Shown piece by piece: positions 34,843-44,026 of a stretch of DNA of 64,000 bases. Position numbers and translations under genes: made by a program. Under the pieces are notes generated by a model, which was not told the origin of the DNA, made no database searches, and was given only the letters and a program-made list of their open reading frames with translations. Every line of letters begins with the position of its first letter. The first letter of the stretch is position 1. Source of the stretch: Dechloromonas sp. TW-R-39-2 (GTDB lineage Bacteria > Pseudomonadota > Gammaproteobacteria > Burkholderiales > Rhodocyclaceae); contig NZ_CP045202.1 in NCBI RefSeq assembly GCF_016864195.1, positions 2,945,001 to 3,009,000 of the forward strand. The letters run 5' to 3'.

Positions 34843-37439
34843 GATTGCTTGACCTCGTTTTGCTGATCACACCAGTGCTGCCACATGCCACTCAACGCTG
34901 CTTCGAAGTGACGCGCGAAACGCGGCGCATCCATCAACGGACTGATCAGCATCTTGTCGCGCAAGCCCTGGCGCAGGGCGAACAGGCGCTCACGATCCTC
35001 GGCCAGCTTGACGGCCAGCCCGACGTATTCATCCTCGGTCGCGGCGATCAGCGAGTCCAGCCCGACATTCGACAGGATCATCACGCCCATGCGCGACATC
35101 AGGTGATGGCCGGCCAGCGTGATGTAGGGCACGCCCATCCAGATGGTGTCGAAACCGGTGGTGCCACCATTGCACGGGAAGGGATCGAGCGCGATGTCGA
35201 TCTGGTTGTAAAGCTTGTACTGGTTTTCCTTGCGGCGCGGCACCAGCTCAAGACGCTCGCGGCCCACACCGAAACGGGCGAAGCGGCTGGCAAACTCATC
35301 GCACAGGGCCGGATCGCTGAAAGTGGTCCATTCCAGCATCAAACGGGAATTCGGCACGGCAAGCAGCACCTTGCTCCAGACGCGGATCACGTCCTCGGTC
35401 ACCTTGGCCAGATTGTTGAAACAACCAAAAGTGATGTAGCCACGTTCGACACAGGGCGCCACTTCGACAACTTCCGGACTGTTCTGGCCCGGACGATAGA
35501 CGCAGTAGCTTTCCGGCAAGCGCCACAGCGTCTCGCTGCTCAGATGCTCGGTCATGCCGACTGGCTCGGCATAGGCATTGGTCAGCAGATAATCCATCTG
35601 CTTGACGCCGGTCGTTGCCGGATGCCCCAGCCAGCCGAACTGCACGGGCGCAGCGCGACGGGCGAAAGTGAGCAGACGGTTGCCCGCCGTGTGGCCGCTC
35701 AAATCGACCAGGATATCGACCTGATCGTCACGGATCTGCTGGCAAAGCGCTTCGTCGCTCATCGCCCCGACACCGCGCCAGCGCGTCACCAGCTGCTTCA
35801 GGCGACGGGTGACATGGTCGGTGGCGAAATGGCTGTAGTAGGCATAAATCTCGAAACGCTCGCGATCCAGCGCCTGCCAGACCGGTTCGACAAAATAGGC
35901 GACTGCATGATCACGCAGATCGGCCGAGACAAAACCGACCCGGATTTTCCGCTTCGGGTCCGGCGAATTGGTCAATTTGACACCGTCGACCGGGACAAGC
36001 GCCTGGCAGTGCATGGCCTCGAATTTCTGGGCCTCGGTAATGATTTCCTCGGGCGCAACGTGCGAGGCATACATCATCGAAAAAATCAGGTTGCTGTGAT
36101 ATTTGGCGATGGAAACGGCTTTGTGCTGATACTCAAGCCCCTTGGGCATGTCGCCCATATCCTTGTAGATCATCGCGATATTGGTTGCCGCGCCGACCAG
36201 ATCGGCTTCCTCCGGGTCGTTGTCGAGGATGGCCTGCAGCACTTTTTTCCCCTCCTCCGTCCGTCCAGCCTTGTGCAGGCACAAACCGTACTCGTAGCCC
36301 AGGCCGGCAATATCGGGGTCCAGCGCCTTCGCCTTTTCAAACTCGGCCAGCGCCGCCTCGGCGCGCCCCAGGCCGCTCAAGGTAGTCGCGAGCAGTTTGT
36401 GGGCAACCGCATCATCCGGATCCAGTTCAAGCACTTTCCGGAAGCAGGATTCGGCATCCTGCATCTTGTGCACCAGCAGGAAAGTCCGGGCCAGCGAGCC
36501 CCAGGCCGGGAGATAGTCGTCCTTCATCCCGATCGCCTGGCGGCACATGCGAATCGCCCGCTCCGGGTCACCTTGCAACTGGGCAACGGTACCCAGCGCG
36601 ACACTGACTTCGGGGCGCGGGTGAATCTTGCCCGACTCGATCAACGCCGCTTCGGCATCTTTCAGCTTATCCATCCGGATCAGCAACAAGCCGCGCTCCA
36701 GCAAAAGATCGCTGGTCGCCGAAAAATCGGCAACCGCCTGGTCGAGCACCTCCAGCGCCTCATCGTATTTTTCCTGACGACGCAGCAGGCGGCAGAAACT
36801 CAGGCGAATATCGATATCTTCAGGGGCCAGCGCAATCCCTTGCCGAAGAAACGCCGCACCTTCTTCAAAATCACCTCTCAAAACCAGAGCCGATCCCAGA
36901 TTGGTCAGGAAAGTCAGACTGCTGGGCGCCAGCGCCAGGGACTTGCGGTAACACTCGATCGCTCCGTCCAGATGGCCTTGCAACTCAAGTACGACCCCCA
37001 GATTGCTCAACGCCTCCGGCGACTGGGGACGAAGCGCCAAGGCACCGACCATGTAGGGCAAGGCATCTCCCGGCAGGTTCTGGGCGCGGTAAAGCAGGCC
37101 AAGCCCGGTCATCGCCTCGAAACTATCCGGTTTGGCATCCAGCGCGGCCTTGTAAGCACCTTCAGCGCCTTCCGTATCCTTCAGGTCACGCAGAATATCG
37201 CCCAATGTCACCCGAAACAGCGCAATTTCCGGTGCCAGTTCAATGGCTTGACCAACCAGCTCCTGTGCCACATCGAGCATCGAAATTTCGCGAGCCAGCA
37301 AAGCCAGCAGATGCCAGGCGTCGGCACAGGCGGGATTGGCTTCGATGGCGGCGTGATAACAACGCTCGGCGGCATCTTGGCGTCCCGCCCGGTGATGTTC
37401 CAATCCTTCGGCAATGAGGGCTTCTGCGTCGTTAACCAT
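34839..37439 (-). CDS. TPR-GT41 glycosyltransferase (SPINDLY/OGT-like), large paralogue
   Basis: 866 residues. N-terminal superhelix of about 12 TPRs (residues 1-430, for example [21 protein letters not shown], then [19 protein letters not shown]). The catalytic GT41 part (about 470-855) has [56 protein letters not shown] and [20 protein letters not shown]. These enzymes attach a sugar to Ser/Thr. The gene lies between the CDP-sugar genes and flagellin, so flagellin is the natural target. Spacing to the second GT41 gene is 69 bp. Confidence 0.9.
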   Translation of the reverse strand: MVNDAEALIAEGLEHHRAGRQDAAERCYHAAIEANPACADAWHLLALLAREISMLDVAQELVGQAIELAPEIALFRVTLGDILRDLKDTEGAEGAYKAALDAKPDSFEAMTGLGLLYRAQNLPGDALPYMVGALALRPQSPEALSNLGVVLELQGHLDGAIECYRKSLALAPSSLTFLTNLGSALVLRGDFEEGAAFLRQGIALAPEDIDIRLSFCRLLRRQEKYDEALEVLDQAVADFSATSDLLLERGLLLIRMDKLKDAEAALIESGKIHPRPEVSVALGTVAQLQGDPERAIRMCRQAIGMKDDYLPAWGSLARTFLLVHKMQDAESCFRKVLELDPDDAVAHKLLATTLSGLGRAEAALAEFEKAKALDPDIAGLGYEYGLCLHKAGRTEEGKKVLQAILDNDPEEADLVGAATNIAMIYKDMGDMPKGLEYQHKAVSIAKYHSNLIFSMMYASHVAPEEIITEAQKFEAMHCQALVPVDGVKLTNSPDPKRKIRVGFVSADLRDHAVAYFVEPVWQALDRERFEIYAYYSHFATDHVTRRLKQLVTRWRGVGAMSDEALCQQIRDDQVDILVDLSGHTAGNRLLTFARRAAPVQFGWLGHPATTGVKQMDYLLTNAYAEPVGMTEHLSSETLWRLPESYCVYRPGQNSPEVVEVAPCVERGYITFGCFNNLAKVTEDVIRVWSKVLLAVPNSRLMLEWTTFSDPALCDEFASRFARFGVGRERLELVPRRKENQYKLYNQIDIALDPFPCNGGTTGFDTIWMGVPYITLAGHHLMSRMGVMILSNVGLDSLIAATEDEYVGLAVKLAEDRERLFALRQGLRDKMLISPLMDAPRFARHFEAALSGMWQHWCDQQNEVKQS

Positions 37440-37508
37440 AAATAGGTGACCGTTCTAATCAAAGTAGAATTTCAGGATGATTCTGGCTAGCAAAGACCAT
37501 TCCAGCTA

Positions 37509-39302
37509 TCAGGCAACAGGGGCTTTTCGTTGAGCGCACCATTCACGCCACATGCCGCGCATTGCATCCTCGAAATTGCGCGAGAAAAGAGCGGCATCCA
37601 TCAAGGGGCTTTGCCGGACACGATCCCTCAGCCCGTCACGCAGATGCCGGAGGCGGGGCCAATCGTTCGCCAGCTGGATCGCTACCGAGGCGTAATCATC
37701 TTCGTTGGAAACAACCAGCTCATCCAGACCGGCATGGCGCAGTAGATCCCCACCCATCCGGGCCATCATGTGGCCGCCTTCAAGTGAAACGAGCGGCACC
37801 CCCATCCACAAGGTATCGAATGTGGTGGTTCCGCCGTTGCAGGGGAATGGATCAAGCGCAATATCGATCCGGTTGTACAAGTGATACTGATGCTCCGGAC
37901 GACGTCCCAGCAATTCAAGGCGCGCCGGATCAACCCCGCCCTCGGCAAAACGGTTGCGCACATCGTTGGCGAAAGAGGGATCTTCGAGAGCGTTTGCCTC
38001 CAGCAGCAGACGCGCCGTGGGCACCTTGACCAGTATCTGGCACCACAAGGCGATCACCTGCGGTGTCACCTTGGCAAAATTGTTGAAGCAACCAAAAGTG
38101 ATGTAGCCATTGTCATCAACCGGCGGGTGATCAATCGGTTCCGGACTGCCATCATGGGGACGATAGACACAGAAAACGTCTTTCATGCGCCACGGCTTTT
38201 CAACCAGCAGGTGCTCCGTCAAGCCGGGCGGGTCGAGCGATGCATCAGTCAGCAGCCAGTCCATCGCACGCAAACCCGTCGTCGATGGATAGCCCAGCCA
38301 GGTCAGTTGAACCGGCGCCGGCTTCCGGGCGAAAGCCAGAAGGCGGTTACCGGCGGTATGCCCGGCCAGGTCGACCAGAATATCAATCTTGTCCTCCCTG
38401 ATCTGCGCCGCCAGTTGATCGTCACTCAGGCCGACCACCGGGCGCCATTCATCGGCCAGGGCTTCCATCCGGTCCGTCACCCGATCCCGGGTTGCCTGGT
38501 TGTAATAAGCGACCAGATGAAATTGCTTGCGATCCAGGTTCTGCCACAAGGGCTCGACAAAATAAGCCACGGCATGACGACGCAGGTCCGGTGAAACGAA
38601 ACCAATGCGCAGCGGACGTTCCGGCTCGGGGGTATTTTCGTGCCCCCAGTCGTCACGCCAGTAGCGACGGGCATGCACACGATCGAAATTGCGCGCTGTT
38701 TCGGCGGTGTAGTCCGGCATCCAGCCCTGACCACAATAAATCGAGGTAAATACCAGATTGCTGTAAATCATCGGATTGGCAGGCGAGGCAAGAATCCCCT
38801 TCTGGAAATAACTCACCGCCTCGAGCAAACGCCCCCGGTCCTTGTAAATGCCGGCCAGATGGTTCCAGGCAACGTAATCGCCCGGATCGATCTCCAGTGC
38901 GTGGCGGGCAAACATCTCGGCTTCATCGAGTCGACCGTAGCGATAGGCTGCTTCCGCCAGGTTATCCCAGGCCCCCAGGTATTCCGGCTCCTGATCGACA
39001 ACCTTGAGCAGAATAGGCAAGGCCTCATCGCGCAAACCAAGACTCAGCAAAACTCCGGAGAAATTGGTCAGGATGCCCGAATGATCCGGGTAATAACACA
39101 AGACATATTGATAAACGGCGATCGATCGCGCCGTCTCCCCCTTGTAACGAAAACCCAGGGCCAGCATGTCGGCTCGAGCACAGAATGCCTGCTCGTCCGA
39201 CTGTAATGTAGCCAGTTCATCGAAGACCTCGGCGAGAACAGCATCATCTTCGCGTGCAGGGATTTTCAGTCCGCCCGACTGACCAAGAAGTTCAGGTTTC
39301 AT
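37509..39302 (-). CDS. TPR-GT41 glycosyltransferase (SPINDLY/OGT-like), small paralogue
   Basis: 597 residues. A shorter TPR part (about 30-195, LGFRYKGETARSIAVYQYVL, EAEMFARHALEIDPGDYVAW) is fused to the same GT41 catalytic module as its neighbour: [52 protein letters not shown] and [19 protein letters not shown]. It is paralogous to the 866-residue protein, with different TPR length and thus probably different acceptor choice. Its start is 129 bp from the flagellin gene on the other strand. Flagellin O-glycosylation is the leading inference. Confidence 0.9.
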   Translation of the reverse strand: MKPELLGQSGGLKIPAREDDAVLAEVFDELATLQSDEQAFCARADMLALGFRYKGETARSIAVYQYVLCYYPDHSGILTNFSGVLLSLGLRDEALPILLKVVDQEPEYLGAWDNLAEAAYRYGRLDEAEMFARHALEIDPGDYVAWNHLAGIYKDRGRLLEAVSYFQKGILASPANPMIYSNLVFTSIYCGQGWMPDYTAETARNFDRVHARRYWRDDWGHENTPEPERPLRIGFVSPDLRRHAVAYFVEPLWQNLDRKQFHLVAYYNQATRDRVTDRMEALADEWRPVVGLSDDQLAAQIREDKIDILVDLAGHTAGNRLLAFARKPAPVQLTWLGYPSTTGLRAMDWLLTDASLDPPGLTEHLLVEKPWRMKDVFCVYRPHDGSPEPIDHPPVDDNGYITFGCFNNFAKVTPQVIALWCQILVKVPTARLLLEANALEDPSFANDVRNRFAEGGVDPARLELLGRRPEHQYHLYNRIDIALDPFPCNGGTTTFDTLWMGVPLVSLEGGHMMARMGGDLLRHAGLDELVVSNEDDYASVAIQLANDWPRLRHLRDGLRDRVRQSPLMDAALFSRNFEDAMRGMWREWCAQRKAPVA

Positions 39303-39333
39303 CTGTAACTTACCAAATTATTAATAATTGCCC

Positions 39334-39359
39334 TCAAGTTTATTCTTGATTGCCCGTAA
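39334..39359 (+). promoter_or_regulatory. Sigma28-type promoter of fliC1
   Basis: TCAAGTTT (39334-39341), 10 bp, GCCCGTAA (39352-39359), close to the FliA pattern TCAAGTTT-N11-GCCGATAA. It lies 72 bp before the fliC1 start. Confidence 0.6.
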
Positions 39360-39431
39360 TTGACTCAAGGGATCACGGAATAGCCTCACAAACCCGGTGG
39401 TCACATCTCACGTACTGTAAGGAGAATTGAA

Positions 39432-40250
39432 ATGCCCCAAGTCATCAATACCAATATTCCTTCGCTGACCGCCCAGCGCAATCTGAATACATCGCAAGGC
39501 ACGCTGAGCACGGCGCTTTCCCGCCTGTCCTCCGGTCTGCGCGTTAATTCTGCCAAGGATGACGCTGCCGGCATTGCCATTGCAACCCGCCTGGAAGCCC
39601 AATCCCGCGGCATGAGCGTTGCCATCCGCAACTCCAACGATGCTCTCTCCTTCCTGCAAACGGCAGAAGGCGGTGTTTCCAAGATTACCGAATCCCTGAA
39701 CCGGATGCGCGAACTGGCTGTTCAATCCGCCAACGGCACCTACACCTCCGGCGACCGCACCAACCTGAACGCTGAGTTTGGTCAGTTATCGAGTGAAATT
39801 GCTCGCATCGCATCGCAAACCGAATTTAACGGCATTGCCATGTTTACCAGCACACTAGGACAACAAACCTTCCAAGTGGGCGCGAATACCGGCCAAACGA
39901 TTGATGTCAACATCAGCGCCCTGACCAATGCAAGCTACACATTTGCCGGTTCGAATATCAGTACAGCAGCCACTGCCACAAATATGATCGCTGCAATTGA
40001 CTCGGCAATGGATTCAATCAACACCCAACGCGCCAATCTCGGCGGCGCCCAGAGCCGCTTTCAATCAGTTATCTCACAATTGCAAGTCGCCCGTGAAAAT
40101 CAGGAAGGTGCTCGTAGCCGCATCATGGATGCCGACTTTGCCGAAGAAACCGCCCGCCTGACCCGCGCCCAGATTCTGCAGCAAGCAGGGACCGCAATGC
40201 TGGCCCAGGCCAACTCCCTGCCGAACAACGTACTCAGCCTGCTCCGCTAA
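39432..40250 (+). CDS. fliC: Flagellin (copy 1)
   Basis: 272 residues, the filament subunit. N-terminal D0/D1 (MPQVINTNIPSLTAQRNLN, SSGLRVNSAKDDAAGIAIATR) and C-terminal D1/D0 (residues about 200-272, ending QANSLPNNVLSLLR) are well conserved, with a very short central part, so there is hardly any exposed D2/D3 domain. Ribosome site AAGGAG at 39419. A stem-loop (40277-40303) separates it from flaG. About 80% like the second copy by eye; the centres differ. Confidence 0.95.
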   Translation: MPQVINTNIPSLTAQRNLNTSQGTLSTALSRLSSGLRVNSAKDDAAGIAIATRLEAQSRGMSVAIRNSNDALSFLQTAEGGVSKITESLNRMRELAVQSANGTYTSGDRTNLNAEFGQLSSEIARIASQTEFNGIAMFTSTLGQQTFQVGANTGQTIDVNISALTNASYTFAGSNISTAATATNMIAAIDSAMDSINTQRANLGGAQSRFQSVISQLQVARENQEGARSRIMDADFAEETARLTRAQILQQAGTAMLAQANSLPNNVLSLLR

Positions 40251-40276
40251 CCGGCAGTTTTTACCGGTCAACCATC

Positions 40277-40303
40277 CGGAGCGGCATCTAAGTTGCCGCT
40301 CCG
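40277..40303 (+). terminator. Hairpin after fliC1
   Basis: CGGAGCGGCA (40277-40286) pairs perfectly with TGCCGCTCCG (40294-40303) over a 7-nt loop. There is no U-tract, so it is likely a partial terminator or mRNA protector that lets flagellin exceed the downstream flaG/fliD output. Confidence 0.6.
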
Positions 40304-40327
40304 CTGGCCTACAAAAGGATTTTCATC

Positions 40328-40714
40328 ATGGCCATTCAAAGCATCAGCAGCGGAAATCCGGCTGCATACGCATCTCCGCCAGGCGATCAAGTCCAACGCC
40401 AGGCTGCCGCCGCAGCCCAGCGTGCCGAAGCCGAAAAGGCAACCGAACTCGCGCCAACGCCGGAAACCAAGAAATCTGTCCGCGAAATTCAAAAGGAAGA
40501 CGTCAAGAAAGCCGTTGATGACGTCCAGAATTTCGTCAACACCAAGAATCAGGACATTCTTTTCTCGATTGATGAAGATCTTGGAAAAACGGTAGTCAAG
40601 GTCGTCGACCGCAGCACCAAGGAACTGATCCGGCAATTCCCCTCGGAAGACATGCTGCAGATCGCCAAGGCTCTGGATAAACTGCAGGGACTGCTGGTCA
40701 AACAACAGGCATAA
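40328..40714 (+). CDS. flaG: FlaG-family flagellar protein
   Basis: 128 residues. An N-terminal disordered, Ala/Gln-rich part is followed by the FlaG domain (about 55-125) with the conserved core LFSIDEDLGKTVVKVVDRSTKELIRQFPSEDMLQIA. FlaG influences filament length in related bacteria. It lies between fliC1 and fliD, the usual place. Confidence 0.9.
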   Translation: MAIQSISSGNPAAYASPPGDQVQRQAAAAAQRAEAEKATELAPTPETKKSVREIQKEDVKKAVDDVQNFVNTKNQDILFSIDEDLGKTVVKVVDRSTKELIRQFPSEDMLQIAKALDKLQGLLVKQQA

Positions 40715-40755
40715 TTCCTGCTATTAAGAGGTACTTCTTGTTGTAAGGAACTGAC

Positions 40756-42165
40756 ATGGCTAGCATTTCATCACTCGGCGTAGGTAGCGGCTTGGATGCG
40801 GAAAGTATCGTAACCAAGCTGATGGCCGTCGAAAAACTGCCACTGACTCGCCTGACAACACGAACCGCTGGCTATAACGCAAAGATCTCGGCCTACGGCG
40901 CGATCAGCAGCGCCCTGGCAACGCTGAAAACAGCGGCCAATGCGTTCTATTCGACCAAGACCAATCTTCTCACCTCGACGGTCTCGGATGCCACGGTCGC
41001 ATCGGCAACCAGCGGAACCAGCGCCTCTTCCGGGACATACGCCCTGGAAATCTCCCAACTCGCCAAAGCACACTCGTTATCAAGCCGGGTAGCCGGTGCG
41101 AGCGAAACGATGGGCACGGGCTCGCTTGCGATCTCCAACGGCAGCAACAGCTTCTCGGTCACGATTGACAGCACGAACAATACGCTGGCCGGTATCCGGG
41201 ATGCCATCAATGCCAGCAGCACCAACACATCGGTACGCGCCAACATCCTGACCGATACAAGTGGCGCACGCTTGGTCCTGACCAGCAAGGAAACCGGGGC
41301 AAGCAATACGATTTCGATTGCGGTCACCGACAACGACGGCAACAATACCGACGCATACAACGTCCTGAGCAACACGAACCCGGGCCTGTCGCAGCTTTCC
41401 TTTACCGCGGGCGGCAATAACCTGACACAAGTCCAGGCAGCCCAGAATGCCCAGGTCAAGCTGGACAACGTCGATTTGTCTTTCAGCTCCAATACGGTTG
41501 TTGACGCAATTCCCGGCGTAACCCTCAAGCTGACCAAGGAAAATGTCGGTACGCCAGCCACGGTGACCATTGCACGAGACTCGACCGGCATCAAGAAAGT
41601 CGCCGACGATTTCGTAAAGGCCTACAACGACCTGCACAGCACCATCGTCAAGAACACCGCAGCGAACCCCAGCACGACACTGTCAACGTCGACGGATGCT
41701 GCATCAACCGCCAGCGCGCTAACCGGAGACTCGACCGCACGCTCGATCGACCGCCAGATGCGTGAAGCACTGCGTACCGTACCAAGCGGCGTGACAGGCG
41801 CCCTCACGCAACTTGCCGACGCAGGCATCAGCATTGACTCAAGCGGCGTCATGTCGGTCGATGCCACAAAATTCCAGAAAGCAGTCGACACTAACTTCAG
41901 TGGACTGCAAAGCATGATGGACGGCTACGGCAAAGCGGTTAATACGCTGGTTACGACACTGACGGACACCAACGGGGTGATCAGCGCCCGGACAACGGGC
42001 CTGAAAGACTCGATCAAGTTGCTCGACAACCAGAAAGAAATGCTCAACAACCGGCTAACCTCAATCGAGAAACGGTACAGAGCCCGCTTTTCTTCACTCG
42101 ACACGATGATTTCAGGCATGCAAACCACCAGCACATTCCTGACGCAACAGATTGCAAAAATGTAG
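40756..42165 (+). CDS. fliD: Flagellar filament cap protein FliD
   Basis: 469 residues. N-terminal FliD_N begins MASISSLGVGSGLDAESIVTKLM, followed by a central variable part of Ser/Thr-rich repeats and the FliD_C domain (about 225-465: VKKVADDFVKAYNDLHSTI, ending TTSTFLTQQIAKM). Caps the growing filament and orders flagellin. It lies 41 bp after flaG and before a strong terminator. Confidence 0.94.
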   Translation: MASISSLGVGSGLDAESIVTKLMAVEKLPLTRLTTRTAGYNAKISAYGAISSALATLKTAANAFYSTKTNLLTSTVSDATVASATSGTSASSGTYALEISQLAKAHSLSSRVAGASETMGTGSLAISNGSNSFSVTIDSTNNTLAGIRDAINASSTNTSVRANILTDTSGARLVLTSKETGASNTISIAVTDNDGNNTDAYNVLSNTNPGLSQLSFTAGGNNLTQVQAAQNAQVKLDNVDLSFSSNTVVDAIPGVTLKLTKENVGTPATVTIARDSTGIKKVADDFVKAYNDLHSTIVKNTAANPSTTLSTSTDAASTASALTGDSTARSIDRQMREALRTVPSGVTGALTQLADAGISIDSSGVMSVDATKFQKAVDTNFSGLQSMMDGYGKAVNTLVTTLTDTNGVISARTTGLKDSIKLLDNQKEMLNNRLTSIEKRYRARFSSLDTMISGMQTTSTFLTQQIAKM

Positions 42166-42182
42166 TTGACCGCGAAAATCCC

Positions 42183-42225
42183 GTAGAAACAAAAACGGCG
42201 CCTTGTGCGCCGTTTTTGTTTCTAC
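42183..42225 (+). terminator. Terminator after fliD
   Basis: A 19-bp perfect stem (42183-42201 with 42207-42225) around CTTGT. The upper part is GC-rich (CGGCGC) and the lower arm contains TTTTTGTTT, a strong intrinsic terminator. It ends the fliC1-flaG-fliD unit and insulates fliC2. Confidence 0.85.
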
Positions 42226-42236
42226 AGCGAAAAAGC

Positions 42237-42252
42237 TGGCACGCTTAATGCT
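42237..42252 (+). promoter_or_regulatory. Sigma54 promoter of fliC2
   Basis: TGGCAC (42237-42242), then GC at 42250-42251; the GG-N10-GC spacing matches the -24/-12 consensus. It lies 64 bp before the fliC2 start, directly after the fliD terminator. Confidence 0.7.
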
Positions 42253-42315
42253 CTAGTTAGTTCAACGATCGATCAGTAAAAGGATCGTCCAGCTAACTTT
42301 TGCAGGAGGAGTGCC

Positions 42316-43134
42316 ATGCCTCAAATCATTAACACCAATATTCCCTCGCTGACCGCTCAGCGCAACCTCAACACATCGCAAGGTTCACTGGCTGTCGCAC
42401 TGAATCGCCTGTCTTCGGGTCTGCGAGTCAATTCCGCCAAGGATGACGCAGCCGGGCTGGCTATTGCAACCCGACTTGAAGCCCAGTCCCGCGGCATGGG
42501 CATGGCCATCCGGAATGCAAACGATGCAGTTTCGTTTGTCCAGACGGCAGAAGGCGGTGTGGCAAAGATCAACGAAGCGCTGCAGCGCATGCGCGAACTT
42601 GCCGTACAATCAGCCAACGGCACTTACACCACCAGCGACCGCGCCAATCTGAATGCCGAATTTCAGCAACTAAGCTCAGAGGTTCTGCGGGTTGCCCAAC
42701 AAACTGAATTCAATGGACTGCAGATGTTTAGCGGCTCCGGCAACCAGACTTTCCAAGTAGGAGCCAATGTCGGTCAGACAATAAACATTCAAATTGGTGA
42801 TTTTACTGATATCTCCATCGCTCAAACCGGATCGAATATTTGCAGCACAGCAAATGCCAATAACGTATTAACATCCATTGACGCAGCCATGAACGCCGTC
42901 AATACGCAACGTGCAAACCTGGGTGGTGCGCAAAGTCGTCTCGACGCCGTGGTTTCCCAGTTGCAGGTCTCCAGGGAAAATCAGGAAGCATCGCGCAGCC
43001 GGATCATGGATGCCGACTATGCCGAGGAAACCGCTCGCCTGACCCGTGCGCAAATTCTCCAGCAAGCAGGCACAGCCATGCTGGCACAAGCCAACTCGGT
43101 CCCCAACAACGTTCTGTCCCTGCTCCGCCAGTAA
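42316..43134 (+). CDS. fliC2: Flagellin (copy 2)
   Basis: 272 residues, same length and ends as copy 1 (MPQIINTNIPSLTAQRNLN...NVLSLLRQ), with differences in the middle (about residues 130-190). It contains one cysteine, Cys176 (SNICSTANANN), unusual for flagellins. Its upstream region has a sigma54-type promoter, in contrast to copy 1. Ribosome site GGAGGAG at 42304. A second flagellin gives a composite filament or condition-dependent switching. Confidence 0.94.
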   Translation: MPQIINTNIPSLTAQRNLNTSQGSLAVALNRLSSGLRVNSAKDDAAGLAIATRLEAQSRGMGMAIRNANDAVSFVQTAEGGVAKINEALQRMRELAVQSANGTYTTSDRANLNAEFQQLSSEVLRVAQQTEFNGLQMFSGSGNQTFQVGANVGQTINIQIGDFTDISIAQTGSNICSTANANNVLTSIDAAMNAVNTQRANLGGAQSRLDAVVSQLQVSRENQEASRSRIMDADYAEETARLTRAQILQQAGTAMLAQANSVPNNVLSLLRQ

Positions 43135-43159
43135 GCCTTGATTGAGTAGTAACATGCTC

Positions 43160-43186
43160 TCAAGTTGGCGGACTTGAATCCGTTAT
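43160..43186 (+). promoter_or_regulatory. Probable sigma28 promoter of fliS
   Basis: TCAAGTTG (43160-43167), 11 bp, TCCGTTAT (43179-43186). The -35 part fits FliA, the -10 part only moderately. TCAAGT...ACTTGA also forms a 6-bp dyad here (43160-43165/43172-43177). Confidence 0.45.
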
Positions 43187-43287
43187 AACTGGGGAGACCT
43201 TGAGCAGCCCGCGGAATCGGCCTTTACACAGGTGTTCCGTGACTGCTCCAGGAGAGCTTCGATCAACAAGACTGTGAGTGACATTTC

Positions 43288-43698
43288 GTGTTTGGCTTTG
43301 GACAACGTAGCGCTGGCGCCTATTCTCAGGTTGGACTGGAAACATCCGTCCAGACAGCGGATCCGTACAAACTGATCCTGTTGCTGTTTGAAGGCGCCAG
43401 AGATGCAATCCTGCTTGCACGCTCCGCGATGGAGAACAAGCAAATCGAGGCACGAGGCAGTGCGATTTCGAAAGCCATCGACATCATCACCAATGGGCTG
43501 AAAGCCAGCCTGGATCTTGAGCAAGGCGGCGATCTGGCTGACCAGCTGGCCAGCCTGTATGAATACATGACCGTTCGGCTGCTACACGCCAACATGAAAA
43601 ACGACAAGTCAATTCTAGACGAAGTCCTTGAATTACTTGAAGAAATTCATTCTGCCTGGCGGCAAATCCCGGCCGAAGAACGTCATTTGCCAGGCTAA
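43288..43698 (+). CDS. fliS: Flagellin export chaperone FliS
   Basis: 136 residues from a GTG start at 43288 (no in-frame ATG fits). FliS four-helix core: VQTADPYKLILLLFEGARDAI, MENKQIEARGSAISKAIDII and YEYMTVRLLHANMKNDKSILDEVLELLEEIHSAW. Binds the flagellin C-terminus in the cytoplasm before export. It follows fliC2 and precedes fliT by 6 bp. Confidence 0.92.
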   Translation: MFGFGQRSAGAYSQVGLETSVQTADPYKLILLLFEGARDAILLARSAMENKQIEARGSAISKAIDIITNGLKASLDLEQGGDLADQLASLYEYMTVRLLHANMKNDKSILDEVLELLEEIHSAWRQIPAEERHLPG

Positions 43699-43704
43699 GC
43701 AACC

Positions 43705-43986
43705 GTGGCAGAAAAATCGCTTCTCGCTTTTTTCGAAAAGCTGCAGGAAATCTCGCAGACGATGCTTGCAACCCGGGAAGATGGCAACTGGGACCAGCTC
43801 GAACTGCTGATTGCAGCACGCAGCGAGATGATCAGGAATCATCAGGACGGCAACTACCCGGCACCATCCCCCGTGGACCGGCAAAAAATTCGGGTTATCT
43901 GCGAAAACATTCAGCGCTCGGACAAAGGAATTCTGGAAGACGCCACCGAATGGCGGGACCAGATTCGTCAATTCATATTAAAGTAG
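43705..43986 (+). CDS. fliT: FliT-like flagellar chaperone
   Basis: 93 residues from a GTG at 43705. Small all-helical protein, first helix LLAFFEKLQEISQTMLATREDGNWDQL and a second with RVICENIQRSDKGILEDATEW, as in FliT, which chaperones FliD and modulates FlhDC. Sequence of this family is weakly conserved, so assignment rests on size, helices and position after fliS. Confidence 0.78.
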   Translation: MAEKSLLAFFEKLQEISQTMLATREDGNWDQLELLIAARSEMIRNHQDGNYPAPSPVDRQKIRVICENIQRSDKGILEDATEWRDQIRQFILK

Positions 43987-44026
43987 TTACCCGCCTCTCA
44001 CTCACGGCCGACCAGGTCACTACACG

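Noticed and set aside
34845..37445. 866-codon open frame on the plus strand
   Set aside because: It is the exact antisense shadow of the large GT41 gene on the minus strand, whose motifs and overlaps are clear; the plus frame has no recognisable domain.
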